Shown: positions 34,370 through 43,207 of the stretch, piece by piece
Layout: each line of letters starts with the position of its first letter
Position numbering within the stretch: position 1 is the first letter of the stretch
Origin: Methylohalobius sp964654415
GTDB lineage: Bacteria; Pseudomonadota; Gammaproteobacteria; Methylococcales; Methylothermaceae
Reading direction: 5' to 3'
Length of the DNA: 64,000 bases
Assembly (NCBI GenBank): GCA_964654415.1
Contig: CAZZIP010000013.1
Location: 1-64,000, forward strand
Made by a program: the position numbers and the translations under genes
Notes under the pieces: model-generated
What the model saw: the letters and a program-made list of their open reading frames with translations, nothing else
Database searches by the model: none
What the model was told of the DNA's origin: nothing

Positions 34370-35482
34370 TTAACACAGCTCTGCCACCAGCCCGGCGGCA
34401 ACCGCAGCCAACCGCCCGGTGACATGAAACGTCCGCAGCTGTCTTCGCCAACCTAAGCCCTCGAGCGAACGGCGCTGGAGATGGCACAAATACGGTCGCT
34501 GCTCTGCCCTCGCCTTAGCCAGCAAAATCCGAAACAGCGACTCGATGATCGCGCTCAATGGATAGACACTTCCTTGATCATCGATATAACGAGCCTCTGT
34601 ACCTAGGCGGGTAGCCTGAAAATAATTCTCCTTCTCCAGCCACCAAGGCAAAGGTCTAGGGAAAATCGAAGGCCGAAATTCAGGCGGCGTATCCAAAAAA
34701 TAGTCAGCCAGACCCTGGATAAAGGCAGCGATGGCCAGCGTGTCCTGAAGGTTGGACTGGGCATCCATCACCCGCACTTCCAACGTCCCAAGGTCCGGGC
34801 GGGGACGAATGTCCCAGTGGATGTCGCGCAGGGTTTCGAATACTTCGGCCCGCTTCATGATGGTAAAAAAGTGGCAAAACTGCGCCCAATCGGAAAACGC
34901 AGGCGGAATCCCGTAACTGCGCCCAGAGGCCAAGATTCTTTGGCGATAACAGGCAAAGCCAGTCGCAAACCCGCGCCAAAAAGGAGAATTAGCACTCAAA
35001 GCAATGAGCACCGGAAGATAAGCTTTAAGTTCGCGCATCAGGGTCAAAGCGGTCTCAGCATCCGGCATTCCCAAATGCACGTGGGTGGCAAAAGTGATTT
35101 GACTGCGCGCGAGATACCCATACATGGACTTCTGTTGCAAGTAACGCGGCAGGGGGGTAATCAGCGCCAGCCGCCTGCAGAAAGGATGGGTTCCTGCCCC
35201 ACACAAGCACAGGTTAAGCTCACGGCAGACGCGCTTTAACTCTGTCAAAAGCGCCTCTAAGTGGGCTTTGAGCTCCTCCAGGCTAGTGCACACTTTGGAA
35301 GCGATCTCTACACAACTTTGAATGAACTCCGGCTTGATCCACGGAACCTTAGGCAGAGCTTCAATCAGCGGCTGGACCTGGTCAGTGAGATCTAGGGTCT
35401 CGCGATCGAGAATCTGCAGCTCCCACTCTAGACCGATAGTGGCTCGCTTTGAGCCCTTAAAGATCAAGGGATCATCCGCCAT
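34370..35482 (-). CDS. GCS2-family carboxylate-amine ligase (YbdK-like)
   Basis: The 370-residue protein belongs to the GCS2 family of glutamate-cysteine ligase-like enzymes, which form an amide between a carboxylate and an amine with ATP. Motifs are GLEWELQILD at the N-terminus, CGAGTHPF, FATHVHLGMPD and LEVRVMDAQ. The true substrate is unknown; E. coli YbdK has weak glutamate-cysteine ligase activity. The start at 35482 lies inside the 3' end of the M20 amidohydrolase gene, overlapping by 11 bases, so the two are translationally coupled and may act in one pathway. Confidence 0.8.
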   Translation of the reverse strand: MADDPLIFKGSKRATIGLEWELQILDRETLDLTDQVQPLIEALPKVPWIKPEFIQSCVEIASKVCTSLEELKAHLEALLTELKRVCRELNLCLCGAGTHPFCRRLALITPLPRYLQQKSMYGYLARSQITFATHVHLGMPDAETALTLMRELKAYLPVLIALSANSPFWRGFATGFACYRQRILASGRSYGIPPAFSDWAQFCHFFTIMKRAEVFETLRDIHWDIRPRPDLGTLEVRVMDAQSNLQDTLAIAAFIQGLADYFLDTPPEFRPSIFPRPLPWWLEKENYFQATRLGTEARYIDDQGSVYPLSAIIESLFRILLAKARAEQRPYLCHLQRRSLEGLGWRRQLRTFHVTGRLAAVAAGLVAELC

Positions 35483-36638
35483 ACGCGCACAGCGCCTCCC
35501 AAGCCACCCGAGCAAAATATAACGCTCCAACTTTGAGTACTTCCTCATTGATGTCGAAAGCCGGGCTATGCAGGGGAATAAACTCATCCTCCCGCCGCCT
35601 GGCCCCGAAACGCACGTAGCAGCCTGGAATCTGTTCTAGATAAAATGCAAAATCCTCCGATCCCATGCTGGGGTATTCCATAGGAACCAAACCTTTTTCT
35701 CCCACCACGTCGACGATCGCCCGGCGGGCGATCTCCGTTTCCTTAGGAGAATTGATCACCGGCGGATACCCTTCCTGGATTTCCAGGTCGATTTCGGCCC
35801 GATGCAAATCGGCAAGCGCCTTGACCATGCGCCTCATGCCAGCATGGAGATGGTGGCGCACCCCAGGATGGGTAGTCCGTATCGTCCCCTCAAGCAGCGC
35901 TTCTTCGGCGATCACATTGGGAGCGCTTCCGGCCTGCACCTTGCCGATAGTGACTACAGACGGATGGAGCGGATCGATCTCCCTGGAAACCAGGGTCTGG
36001 ACAGCAGTGATCAGGAACCCGGCGATCACCACCGCGTCGATCGCTTCGTGGGGACGCGCGCCGTGGCCGCCGCGGCCGCGGATGTGAATCACAAAACTGT
36101 CTGACTGGGCGGTCACCACGCCGCTCCCGACCATAATTTCTCCGACCCGGTAATGGTGAGTTACGTGTCCACCGAAGATCGACCTTACGCCATCGAGCAC
36201 CCCAGAACGTAGGATCACCCGCGCCCCGCCGCCCTTCTCTTCGGCAGGCTGGAACACCAAAAGTACCTGTCCCGGAGGAGGATTTTCCACAAGCAGCGCC
36301 GCTGCTCCCAGCACCATGGTCATGTGGGCATCGTGCCCACAAGCGTGCATTTTGCCCGGGATCACAGAGGCGAACGGCAAGCCGGTCGCTTCCGTGCCAG
36401 GCAGGGCGTCCATGTCGGCGCGCAGCGCCACCACAGGCCCCGACTTCCCCTCGATCCTGCCAATGACCCCCCCGCCCTTGCCCGAGTACTGATAGGCGAT
36501 GCCTAAGCGCTCAAGCTCGGCGATGATCTTTTCAGCGGTCGCTACCTCTTCGAACGCCAGTTCCGGTTCTCGGTGGAAGGCGCGCCTCAGTTCCACCCAA
36601 TGGGAATATAAAGCGTCGGCCCGGGATCGATCCAACAT
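35472..36638 (-). CDS. M20-family amidohydrolase (hippurate hydrolase/IAA-amino acid hydrolase-like)
   Basis: This is a metal-dependent hydrolase that cleaves an amide bond of an N-acyl amino acid or similar compound. Motifs are HACGHDAHMTMVLGAA, FQPAEEKGGG (metal and catalytic Glu), GRGGHGARPHEAID in the dimerisation domain, and GSEDFAFYLEQIPG. The length of 388 residues is typical. The ATG at 36638 is preferred because AGGAGG lies about six bases upstream; an ATG at 36677 lacks this. It overlaps the GCS2-type ligase gene. The substrate cannot be told from sequence. Confidence 0.88.
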   Translation of the reverse strand: MLDRSRADALYSHWVELRRAFHREPELAFEEVATAEKIIAELERLGIAYQYSGKGGGVIGRIEGKSGPVVALRADMDALPGTEATGLPFASVIPGKMHACGHDAHMTMVLGAAALLVENPPPGQVLLVFQPAEEKGGGARVILRSGVLDGVRSIFGGHVTHHYRVGEIMVGSGVVTAQSDSFVIHIRGRGGHGARPHEAIDAVVIAGFLITAVQTLVSREIDPLHPSVVTIGKVQAGSAPNVIAEEALLEGTIRTTHPGVRHHLHAGMRRMVKALADLHRAEIDLEIQEGYPPVINSPKETEIARRAIVDVVGEKGLVPMEYPSMGSEDFAFYLEQIPGCYVRFGARRREDEFIPLHSPAFDINEEVLKVGALYFARVAWEALCAYGG

Positions 36639-36745
36639 CGCTTCCTCCTGTTCTTTACTCTCTGTCAAAGATACCACGTTCTGAGTTTGCCTTTGGCAAC
36701 ATCGACTAGACTTAGAACAGCGCTAAGAACGGACACGGAACAATT

Positions 36746-37402
36746 ATGCAGCTATCATCCACACCTATCGCCGCAGACAAAATTTTCCTCGAAGCTTTTT
36801 TGCATTGCTGTCACCGCCGCCGCTACCCCTCCCGCAGCACCATTATCAAACCTGGCGATCCAGGCAATACGCTGTATTACATTATCGAAGGCTCGGTGAG
36901 CGTCAGCTTTCAGGAAGAAGACGGCCGCGAATTGGTTTTAGGTTATCTGAACCGGGGCGAATTCATCGGCGAGGTAGGGGTTTTCCTAGGCGAAAACACC
37001 CGCACGGTGACGGTTCGGACGCGCGAACCCTGCCAACTGGCGGAAATCAGCTATCGGCGCCTGGAGCAGTGTCTGGAAAACGAGCTGGCCCCTTACGCGG
37101 TCGAACTGCTGCGTACCCTCGGTCGGCAAGTCTCGAAGCGGCTTTTGCAAACCAGTCGCAAGGCCGGGCATCTAGCTTTTCTAGACGTCACCGGCCGCAT
37201 CGCCCGCACCCTGATGGATTTGTGCAAAGAACCGGATGCCATGACCCATCCTAACGGCATGCAGATCCGCATCACCCGCCAAGAGTTGGGACGTATCGTC
37301 GGCTGCTCCCGGGAAATGGCCGGACGGGTGCTGAAAAGCTTAGCGGCTGACGGCTTGATCTCTGTCCGCGGCAAAACCATCGTGGTCTATGGGATGCGCT
37401 GA
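36746..37402 (+). CDS. Crp/Vfr-type cAMP receptor transcription factor
   Basis: The 218-residue regulator has the CRP layout: a cyclic-nucleotide-binding barrel (about 20-125), a long dimer helix, and a C-terminal winged helix-turn-helix (TRQELGRIVGCSREMAGRVL). The phosphate-binding cassette GEFIGEVGVF and the following Arg-Thr (NTRTVTVR) resemble cAMP-binding CRP and Vfr, so cAMP is the likely effector. The recognition helix CSREMAGRVLKSL is close to that of Vfr/CRP. It stands alone between divergent and convergent neighbours, its 3' end overlapping the next gene by 16 bases. Confidence 0.88.
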   Translation: MQLSSTPIAADKIFLEAFLHCCHRRRYPSRSTIIKPGDPGNTLYYIIEGSVSVSFQEEDGRELVLGYLNRGEFIGEVGVFLGENTRTVTVRTREPCQLAEISYRRLEQCLENELAPYAVELLRTLGRQVSKRLLQTSRKAGHLAFLDVTGRIARTLMDLCKEPDAMTHPNGMQIRITRQELGRIVGCSREMAGRVLKSLAADGLISVRGKTIVVYGMR

Positions 37403-37854
37403 AGCCAAGTTGAGAGCAACTTCCAAGTATAGTCATACGCTCTAGGCGAGGCGCTCGCGCGGGGACCGGCAACGTTGAGCACCCGGATTTTATGCCTCTC
37501 GACGAAGCGGGCTAACGCCAGCGCCCCCCGCCGCGGAGGAATTTCTTCCCCGTCCAGCAATTTGAACGGTCTGCCAAGTTCCAGGCAGAAGCGCAGGGTA
37601 AGGGCTGTTCCTCCTTCCGGCTCCTCGAAATAAACGATCAGACTGCCGTCGCTGTCGACTATGTTGGCACGGGTTCTGGCTCGGTAATCGCCTCCCGGCA
37701 GGACGCGCAGGGGATAACGATCGGCGATCGGCCCGTCTTCGGCCAGCCGACCTTCCGGACACCATCCACCACAAGGCAAGCCAAATTCTAAAGCCACGTC
37801 CAAGGCAGCCCGATCGACGCCGGTCTGGCCCCCGGAGACGATCTTAAGCATCAT
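37387..37854 (-). CDS. SLOG-superfamily 'putative molybdenum carrier' protein
   Basis: This 155-residue protein belongs to the family labelled putative molybdenum carrier, which has the Rossmann-like SLOG/YpsA fold. The diagnostic nucleotide-binding start SGGQTGVDRAALDVALEFG and CGGWCPEGRLAEDGPI are present, as is NVAGPR near the end. SLOG proteins bind nucleotides or nucleotide-like ligands; a molybdenum role is only suggested by the family name. It overlaps gloB by four bases (ATGATGA) and converges on the crp-like gene. Confidence 0.8.
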   Translation of the reverse strand: MMLKIVSGGQTGVDRAALDVALEFGLPCGGWCPEGRLAEDGPIADRYPLRVLPGGDYRARTRANIVDSDGSLIVYFEEPEGGTALTLRFCLELGRPFKLLDGEEIPPRRGALALARFVERHKIRVLNVAGPRASASPRAYDYTWKLLSTWLQRIP

Positions 37855-38624
37855 CCGTGAAACCGGTCCTTGCGCCGTCTGACTTCGGCAAACACCGCCG
37901 AGGCTCTCTCCTTGCGCATCCCCAAACGCTCCTGAAAGCTAGGATCATCGGCGCGCAGAAACGGATTGGTCAGCTTCTCTTCTCCCATAAGCGAGGGCAC
38001 GGTCGCCCGATTATGGGCGCGCATCTCTTCCACTTTCTTAACCCTTTCTAGCAGCGGCGGGTAATCTGGCTCGATGGAGAGCGCAAAGCGGGCGTTGCTC
38101 AAAGTATACTCGTGGGCGCAATAGATTCGGGTATCCTCCGGCAGATCCCTGAGCTTGCACAGGGAATTCCACATCTTTTCGGGAGTGCCCTCAAATAGCC
38201 TGCCGCATCCTAAGGCGAACAGGGTATCTCCGCAGAACAGGGCGTTGTCCTCGCTAAACCAATACGCGATATGGCCTAAGGTGTGACCTGGAACTTCCAG
38301 CACCTGGGCCAGGCTTTCCCCGAACTCTATTGCTTCACCCTCGCCGACCAGTCGATCGATGCCGGGAATTCGGGAGGAATCGCCGCGAAACCCTATTACC
38401 TGGCATCCTGTAGCTTGTTTGAGCGCCAGGTTGGCGCCAACGTGGTCCCAATGGTGATGGGTATTAAGAATATAGGTAAGGCTCCATCCGCGCTCAGCCA
38501 GCACCGCCAGTACCGGCTCGGCTTCAGCCGGGTCCACCACGGCCGTCTGCCCGGATTTGGGTTCATGCAGCAAATAAATGTAATTGTCGCTCAAGGCGGG
38601 CAGTTGCAAAATTTCCAACATCAT
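37851..38624 (-). CDS. gloB: Hydroxyacylglutathione hydrolase (glyoxalase II)
   Basis: GloB hydrolyses S-lactoylglutathione to lactate and glutathione in methylglyoxal detoxification. The 257-residue metallo-beta-lactamase-fold protein has the metal motif THHHWDH, then VPGHTLGHIAYW, FCGDTLFALGCGRLFEGTP and CAHEYTLSNARFAL. The C-terminal substrate domain is complete (the KERASAVFAEVRRRKDRF ending is typical). It precedes the SLOG-family gene in a two-gene unit. Confidence 0.93.
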   Translation of the reverse strand: MMLEILQLPALSDNYIYLLHEPKSGQTAVVDPAEAEPVLAVLAERGWSLTYILNTHHHWDHVGANLALKQATGCQVIGFRGDSSRIPGIDRLVGEGEAIEFGESLAQVLEVPGHTLGHIAYWFSEDNALFCGDTLFALGCGRLFEGTPEKMWNSLCKLRDLPEDTRIYCAHEYTLSNARFALSIEPDYPPLLERVKKVEEMRAHNRATVPSLMGEEKLTNPFLRADDPSFQERLGMRKERASAVFAEVRRRKDRFHG

Positions 38625-38680
38625 CTTCCCCCCCTCGGCTTAAAATTTAAGACGATTATAGCTTAACGTTTTGTTTGATT

Positions 38681-39433
38681 ATGGCTAACTTCAAAACCCA
38701 TCTCATCGGCGCCACCCTAGTCAGCGGGGCGGCTGCAACTGCAGCGGTCGCCGTCAGGCTGGTTCCGTTCAACCAAGCCCCAATCCTGTTCGGACTCGGG
38801 GTGGCAGGGGGGCTGTTGCCGGATCTTGACGCTGACAATTCCACGCCAGTCCGGCTGACCTTCAGCCTACTCGGGCTGCTCGCTGCTTTTTTCGCCGTAT
38901 TTTACGCCCTAGGCCAGCCACACCTCAGCATCGCCGAACTGTTTCTCCTGGGACTTGGCACGTTTCTGTTGATCCGCTTCGGCATCTTAGAGCTGTTCCT
39001 ACGCTTGACCGAACACCGTGGGGTGTTTCACTCGCTGCTTGCGGTCTTGTGTTTCACCCTAGCGACCGCCAGCGCTTCCCATCACCTAGCTGGCTCACCT
39101 CCCGTGCTCGCCTGGTTGCACGGTTTGTCTTTAGGGACGGGGTACCTTACCCACCTGGTGCTGGACGAGCTGTTCAGCGTCGATTTCACCGGCAGGGGGT
39201 TGAAGCGCTCCTTCGGTACTGCATTGAAGCCCATCGATTTCAAAAACCTTAGGTCTTCCCTACTGATGGGCTTATTGACCGTAGGAATGGTCGCCATCCT
39301 TCCCGATCCCGCCCCGCTGGCTAAGCGCGTGCAAAATAGGCACTTCTATGTCTCCCTTAAGGCCAATCTGTGGCCCAAGGGACAGTGGTTTGCGGGGCTT
39401 TGGCCGAAGATACCTCCTTCAATCAAGCGTTAA
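38681..39433 (+). CDS. YdjM/DUF457-type membrane-bound metal-dependent hydrolase
   Basis: The 250-residue membrane protein matches the DUF457 (YdjM-like) family. It has metal-binding-type motifs on successive helices: NFKTHLIGATLVSG, LGVAGGLLPDLDADNS, LTEHRGVFHSLLAVL and GYLTHLVLDELFSVD. These histidines and aspartates are the proposed metal ligands. Its substrate is unknown. ATG 38681 is chosen; a TTG two codons upstream is possible. Its 3' end overlaps the convergent oxidoreductase gene by 15 bases. E. coli ydjM is LexA-regulated, but no LexA box was seen here. Confidence 0.8.
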   Translation: MANFKTHLIGATLVSGAAATAAVAVRLVPFNQAPILFGLGVAGGLLPDLDADNSTPVRLTFSLLGLLAAFFAVFYALGQPHLSIAELFLLGLGTFLLIRFGILELFLRLTEHRGVFHSLLAVLCFTLATASASHHLAGSPPVLAWLHGLSLGTGYLTHLVLDELFSVDFTGRGLKRSFGTALKPIDFKNLRSSLLMGLLTVGMVAILPDPAPLAKRVQNRHFYVSLKANLWPKGQWFAGLWPKIPPSIKR

Positions 39434-40417
39434 CACCACTTTGCCCAGCGGCGCCTGAGTTTCTAAATAACGCTGGGCTTCGGCAGCCTCCGCAAGCGGA
39501 TACACCTTGGCGACTTCAACTTTAAGCTTGCCTTGATCGAACAACTCTGCCGCTTGCCGCAAAATCTCACCTTGATGCCGCTGCCAGTCGGGAAGCTCTA
39601 GCAGCACCGGGGTCAGCATCATCTCCAGGGCGATCCTGAGATTGCGCACCCTGGCTTGGGTCCAGTCGCAATCGGCAGGCGGCTGAAGGATGGTGACCAT
39701 CTCGCCGTAAACCTTGGTGCAGGCGCAGCATTGGCTGAAAACCTGGCCACCCACTGTGTCGAAAGCCACCTCTACCCCGTTGCCGCCGGTCCAGGTAGAA
39801 ATCTCGGCCACTACGTCCTGGTCACGGTAGCGGATGGTCAAGTCGGCTCCCAGGCGGCGCACAAAGGCTTCCTTTTCCAGCGTGCTAATCGTCGTGGCCA
39901 CTTCAGCGCCTGCCAGTTTCGCCAACTGAATAGCGATGTGCCCTACTCCCCCGGCGCCGGCTTGGATCAACACCTTCATGCCGGATTCTAGCCTGACTCG
40001 ATCGTAGAGAGACTCCCAAGCGGTCAACAGCACCAGAGGTACTGCCGCTGCCTGCACGAAATCCAGCGTTTTAGGCTTTTTTGCCACCAGGGTCTCGTCC
40101 ACCACCGCGTATTCGGCATAGGTTCCCTGGCGGCCGTTGAATCCGACCTGGCAGAAGTAGACTTCATCGCCCACCCGAAACCGGCTCACCTGCGCACCGA
40201 CCGCCTCTACGACTCCGGCGCCGTCGCAGCCCAGAATGGCCGGCAGAGTGACTGGGAACCGATCAAGATCGCGGCGCATCTTGTAGTCTATAGGATTGAC
40301 CCCAGCCGCCTTGAGTCGCACCAGAACTTGATTCGGCTTAGTCAGCCTGGGGTCCTCCACTACTTTAAGGCGCAACACCTCAGGGCCACCGGAACGCTCT
40401 GCCACTATCGCTTTCAT
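39419..40417 (-). CDS. Zinc-independent MDR-family quinone oxidoreductase
   Basis: This 332-residue member of the medium-chain dehydrogenase superfamily resembles zeta-crystallin and quinone oxidoreductases. Motifs are GVNPIDYKMRRD, GCDGAGVVEAVG and the NADPH-binding AGAGGVGHIAIQLAK; there is no structural zinc cysteine cluster. It likely reduces quinones or enones with NADPH. The start at 40417 shares one base with the NUDIX stop (TAATG), so longer upstream frames are excluded. It is the last gene of the SDR–cupin–NUDIX–oxidoreductase operon. Confidence 0.87.
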   Translation of the reverse strand: MKAIVAERSGGPEVLRLKVVEDPRLTKPNQVLVRLKAAGVNPIDYKMRRDLDRFPVTLPAILGCDGAGVVEAVGAQVSRFRVGDEVYFCQVGFNGRQGTYAEYAVVDETLVAKKPKTLDFVQAAAVPLVLLTAWESLYDRVRLESGMKVLIQAGAGGVGHIAIQLAKLAGAEVATTISTLEKEAFVRRLGADLTIRYRDQDVVAEISTWTGGNGVEVAFDTVGGQVFSQCCACTKVYGEMVTILQPPADCDWTQARVRNLRIALEMMLTPVLLELPDWQRHQGEILRQAAELFDQGKLKVEVAKVYPLAEAAEAQRYLETQAPLGKVVLTLD

Positions 40418-40902
40418 TACCTCACCTCGCAAACCTTTGCAATGAAATCTGTCCCCCTTCCGTCCACGTCCACCAAGCCACCGCATCCGCCCTGGTGCAG
40501 GCGCAGCCCTTGGGCCAGAATGGGCAGCAGCCCCTCGCCTAGCTCGTAGCTGGCGCATTCATGAGGGCTGATCCACCTGGCATCCAGCGCATCGTCGCCG
40601 GCTTTGGGCCAAGGCGGATCGGGGCGGTCTAAAAACCCCAGAAAATCGACGATCAAATAATGAAACCCTTCTAGCCGCCTCTCCACCACGGCGATGATCG
40701 GCCCCAGGCGCACCTCCTCTATCGCCGTCTCCTCGCGGATTTCCCTAAGCACTGCCGAAGTCAAAGACTCCCCTGGCTCCACTCGCCCGCCTGGGGCGTG
40801 CCACTTGCCTTGGGCGGGCGGTTTCCCCCGGCGCACCAACAATACCCGTCCTTGGCAGTCGAAGATCAGAGCGCTGACCGAAGCCACCGGCGGCAAGCTC
40901 AT
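40417..40902 (-). CDS. NUDIX hydrolase
   Basis: This 161-residue protein hydrolyses a nucleoside diphosphate linked to some group X; the substrate is unknown. The NUDIX box is GRVEPGESLTSAVLREIREE followed by TAIEEV. The last glycine of the consensus is replaced by alanine, while the catalytic REIREE glutamates are kept. The start at 40902 overlaps the cupin stop by four bases (ATGA). It lies within a four-gene unit with SDR, cupin and quinone oxidoreductase genes. Confidence 0.87.
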   Translation of the reverse strand: MSLPPVASVSALIFDCQGRVLLVRRGKPPAQGKWHAPGGRVEPGESLTSAVLREIREETAIEEVRLGPIIAVVERRLEGFHYLIVDFLGFLDRPDPPWPKAGDDALDARWISPHECASYELGEGLLPILAQGLRLHQGGCGGLVDVDGRGTDFIAKVCEVR

Positions 40903-41183
40903 GCCCGGCGATAGCCGTACAGCCAGCGCGCGGTGCGGCTGCCGATGTTGCGCGCCGAGTGCACCGCTCCTTTGGGAATGAATAACTCCTCGCCCGGTTT
41001 GGGGTGATGAACCACCCCGCCCACCTCGAACTCCATCTCCCCCTCGACTACCATCACTAATTCGTCCACCGCGTGGACGAAATCCTCCCAGCGCCGACCG
41101 GGGGGATCCACCCACAGGTCACAGCTAAACCCGCGCGCCTTCCAGTCCCGCGCTACCTGCTCAAGTCTGGCCTCAGATAGCAT
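40899..41183 (-). CDS. Small cupin-domain protein
   Basis: A single-domain cupin of 94 residues with the two conserved motifs merged in a short barrel: DELVMVVEGEMEFEVGG and PGEELFIPKGAVHSARN. Potential metal ligands are the glutamates and the His in GAVHS; the first motif lacks the usual HxH pair. The ATG at 41183 has AGGAGG about eight bases upstream, which excludes the longer frame. Such proteins bind small ligands or act as isomerases or dioxygenases; no specific activity can be named. Confidence 0.78.
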   Translation of the reverse strand: MLSEARLEQVARDWKARGFSCDLWVDPPGRRWEDFVHAVDELVMVVEGEMEFEVGGVVHHPKPGEELFIPKGAVHSARNIGSRTARWLYGYRRA

Positions 41184-41194
41184 CACCCTCCTCC

Positions 41195-41884
41195 TTAAAA
41201 TCCCGGTACCGACAGCGAGCGGCCGTTGTGTTTGGGGCCAAGTCCTAGGATGAACGGCGCCGCACTCTTGACCCACTCCTTGGGGCTTGGATATTGGCGG
41301 GCGAGATCGCCAAAGCAGCTATCGAGCATGGCGGTGTGGATGATGCCGGGATTGAGCGCCACCGCCGCCATCCCCGGTGGAAGTTCCTGAGCCAGGGCTT
41401 GGGTTAAGCCTTCGATCGCCCACTTAGTGGCACAGTACGGGGCAACTTCTGGGGAAGTCGAACGCCCCCAACCGGAGCTGAAGTTGACTACCACCCCGCT
41501 TCGGCGTTTGAGCATCGCCGGCAGAAAATACTTGATCACGTAGAAGACCCCTTTGAGGTTGACGTCTACGACTAAAGAAAACTCCTCCACCGGCACCTCC
41601 CACAAAGGCGCATTGGCGTTGATCAAGGCGGCGTTGTTGAGCAGGAAATCGGGACATTCCCCAGCTTCAAGCAGATCTTCTGCCCACTCAGCCACCGCCT
41701 TGGGGTCGGCCACGTCCACTACCGAGAACTTACCCTGCGGCCAGCGGGATTTGAGTTCCTCAACGGCCTTGGTACTTCGGCTACAGCCTAAGACCCTGTG
41801 GCCCTGGGTGAGAAACTCCTCGGCCAAAGCCCGCCCTAACCCTTTGCTGACTCCGGTGATAAGCAGTGTCTTGCTCGCTGCCAT
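41195..41884 (-). CDS. Short-chain dehydrogenase/reductase
   Basis: This classical SDR has 229 residues. The cofactor site is TGVSKGLGRAL, and the positively charged SRSTKA after beta-2 suggests NADP(H). LLNNAALI and the catalytic SSGWGRSTSPEVAPYCATKW (Ser, Tyr, Lys) are present. The substrate is unknown. It is the first gene of the four-gene minus-strand operon; the gap to the divergent MFS gene is 63 bases. Confidence 0.88.
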   Translation of the reverse strand: MAASKTLLITGVSKGLGRALAEEFLTQGHRVLGCSRSTKAVEELKSRWPQGKFSVVDVADPKAVAEWAEDLLEAGECPDFLLNNAALINANAPLWEVPVEEFSLVVDVNLKGVFYVIKYFLPAMLKRRSGVVVNFSSGWGRSTSPEVAPYCATKWAIEGLTQALAQELPPGMAAVALNPGIIHTAMLDSCFGDLARQYPSPKEWVKSAAPFILGLGPKHNGRSLSVPGF

Positions 41885-41947
41885 AGCTTGTCTACCTTAA
41901 ATGCTCACAAGTCAGATAATATTGCCGTAAACAGGAAATCTCAACCT

Positions 41948-43174
41948 ATGCCAATCCCTCCCAAAATCGCCTGGGCGCTGTACGATTTCGCCAATTCAGC
42001 CTTCGCTACCACAGTCATGGCTGGATTCTTTCCGCTGTTTTTCAAGCAATACTGGCATTTAGGCAGCCCTGCCGAAAGCACCTTTGCGCTGGGAGTCGCC
42101 AACGCGGCATCCAGCGCTTTGATCATGATCTTCGCTCCTTGGCTTGGGGCCATTGCCGATCAGGGGCATCTCCACAAAACGCTGCTTTTTAGCTTCACCT
42201 TGCTTGGGGTAGGCGCAACTTTTGGCCTGGCTCCTTTGGGTCAGGGGCTTTCGCTAGCCGCTTTGATCCTATATGGAATCGGGCTGATCGGCTTTTCCGG
42301 GGCTAATATTTTTTACGACTCATTGCTTACCGAGGTGGCCGACCCAAAAGAATACGAGCGCGTTTCCAGCCTTGGGTTCGCCTTGGGTTATCTAGGCGGC
42401 GGCCTGTTGTTTGCTTTCAATGTGTGGATGGTGCTGGAACCTGAGCTTTTCGGCCTGGCCTTGCAGGAACAGGCCATCCGCCTGTCTTTTGCCAGCGTAG
42501 CCGGCTGGTGGTTGGTGTTCTCGCTGCCGCTCTGCTTTTGCATCCGACAAAAACCTTTAGCCAGACCCAACTTGGAGCTGATTTTCAAGGCAGGGCAGCA
42601 GCTGGCCCAAACCTTAAGCCACCTGCGCGCCCACCGCGCTGCTTTCCTGTTTCTTGTCGCTTACTGGTTCTATATCGACGGGGTAGACACCATCGTCCGG
42701 ATGGCGGTCGATTACGGCTTAGGTCTCGGACTTGCCTGGCGGGACCTGATCCTGGCACTGCTTTTGGTCCAATTCATAGGCTTTCCAGCGGCTGTCGTTT
42801 TTGGTCGGCTGGGGGAGAGAATGGGCGCCAAGCGCGCCATTCTGCTTGGGCTTTTGGTCTACGTTGGGGTGACCGTGTTCGCCGCTGGCCTCTCCAGCGC
42901 TGCCGAGTTTTATGTCCTAGCCGTCCTGATTGCCTTGGTGCAAGGGGGGGTGCAAGCGCTGAGCCGAAGCCTATACGCTCATCTGATCCCGAAAGAACGC
43001 GCGGCAGAGTTTTTCGGTTTCTACAATATGCTCGGCAAATTTGCCGCCGTCATCGGGCCGTTCCTGGTGGGAACCACCGGCCTGCTATTTGCAGACCCAC
43101 GCGCTGGAATTTTGAGCGTTTTGGTTTTGTTTGCGCTTGGGGCAGGGCTTTTGCTTAAGGTGCCGGCGCGCTAA
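41948..43174 (+). CDS. UMF1-family MFS transporter
   Basis: A 408-residue transporter with about 12 transmembrane helices. The N-terminus IAWALYDFANSAFATTVMAG is characteristic of the UMF1/Atg22-like branch of the major facilitator superfamily. Substrate is unknown, although eukaryotic relatives export amino acids from the vacuole. The ATG at 41948 fits the family start better than the in-frame upstream codon at 41888. It is followed after 33 bases by a Gfo/Idh/MocA gene on the same strand. Confidence 0.87.
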   Translation: MPIPPKIAWALYDFANSAFATTVMAGFFPLFFKQYWHLGSPAESTFALGVANAASSALIMIFAPWLGAIADQGHLHKTLLFSFTLLGVGATFGLAPLGQGLSLAALILYGIGLIGFSGANIFYDSLLTEVADPKEYERVSSLGFALGYLGGGLLFAFNVWMVLEPELFGLALQEQAIRLSFASVAGWWLVFSLPLCFCIRQKPLARPNLELIFKAGQQLAQTLSHLRAHRAAFLFLVAYWFYIDGVDTIVRMAVDYGLGLGLAWRDLILALLLVQFIGFPAAVVFGRLGERMGAKRAILLGLLVYVGVTVFAAGLSSAAEFYVLAVLIALVQGGVQALSRSLYAHLIPKERAAEFFGFYNMLGKFAAVIGPFLVGTTGLLFADPRAGILSVLVLFALGAGLLLKVPAR

Positions 43175-43207
43175 ACTACGCAAAGTTAGGCGCATTTAGG
43201 AGGCATT

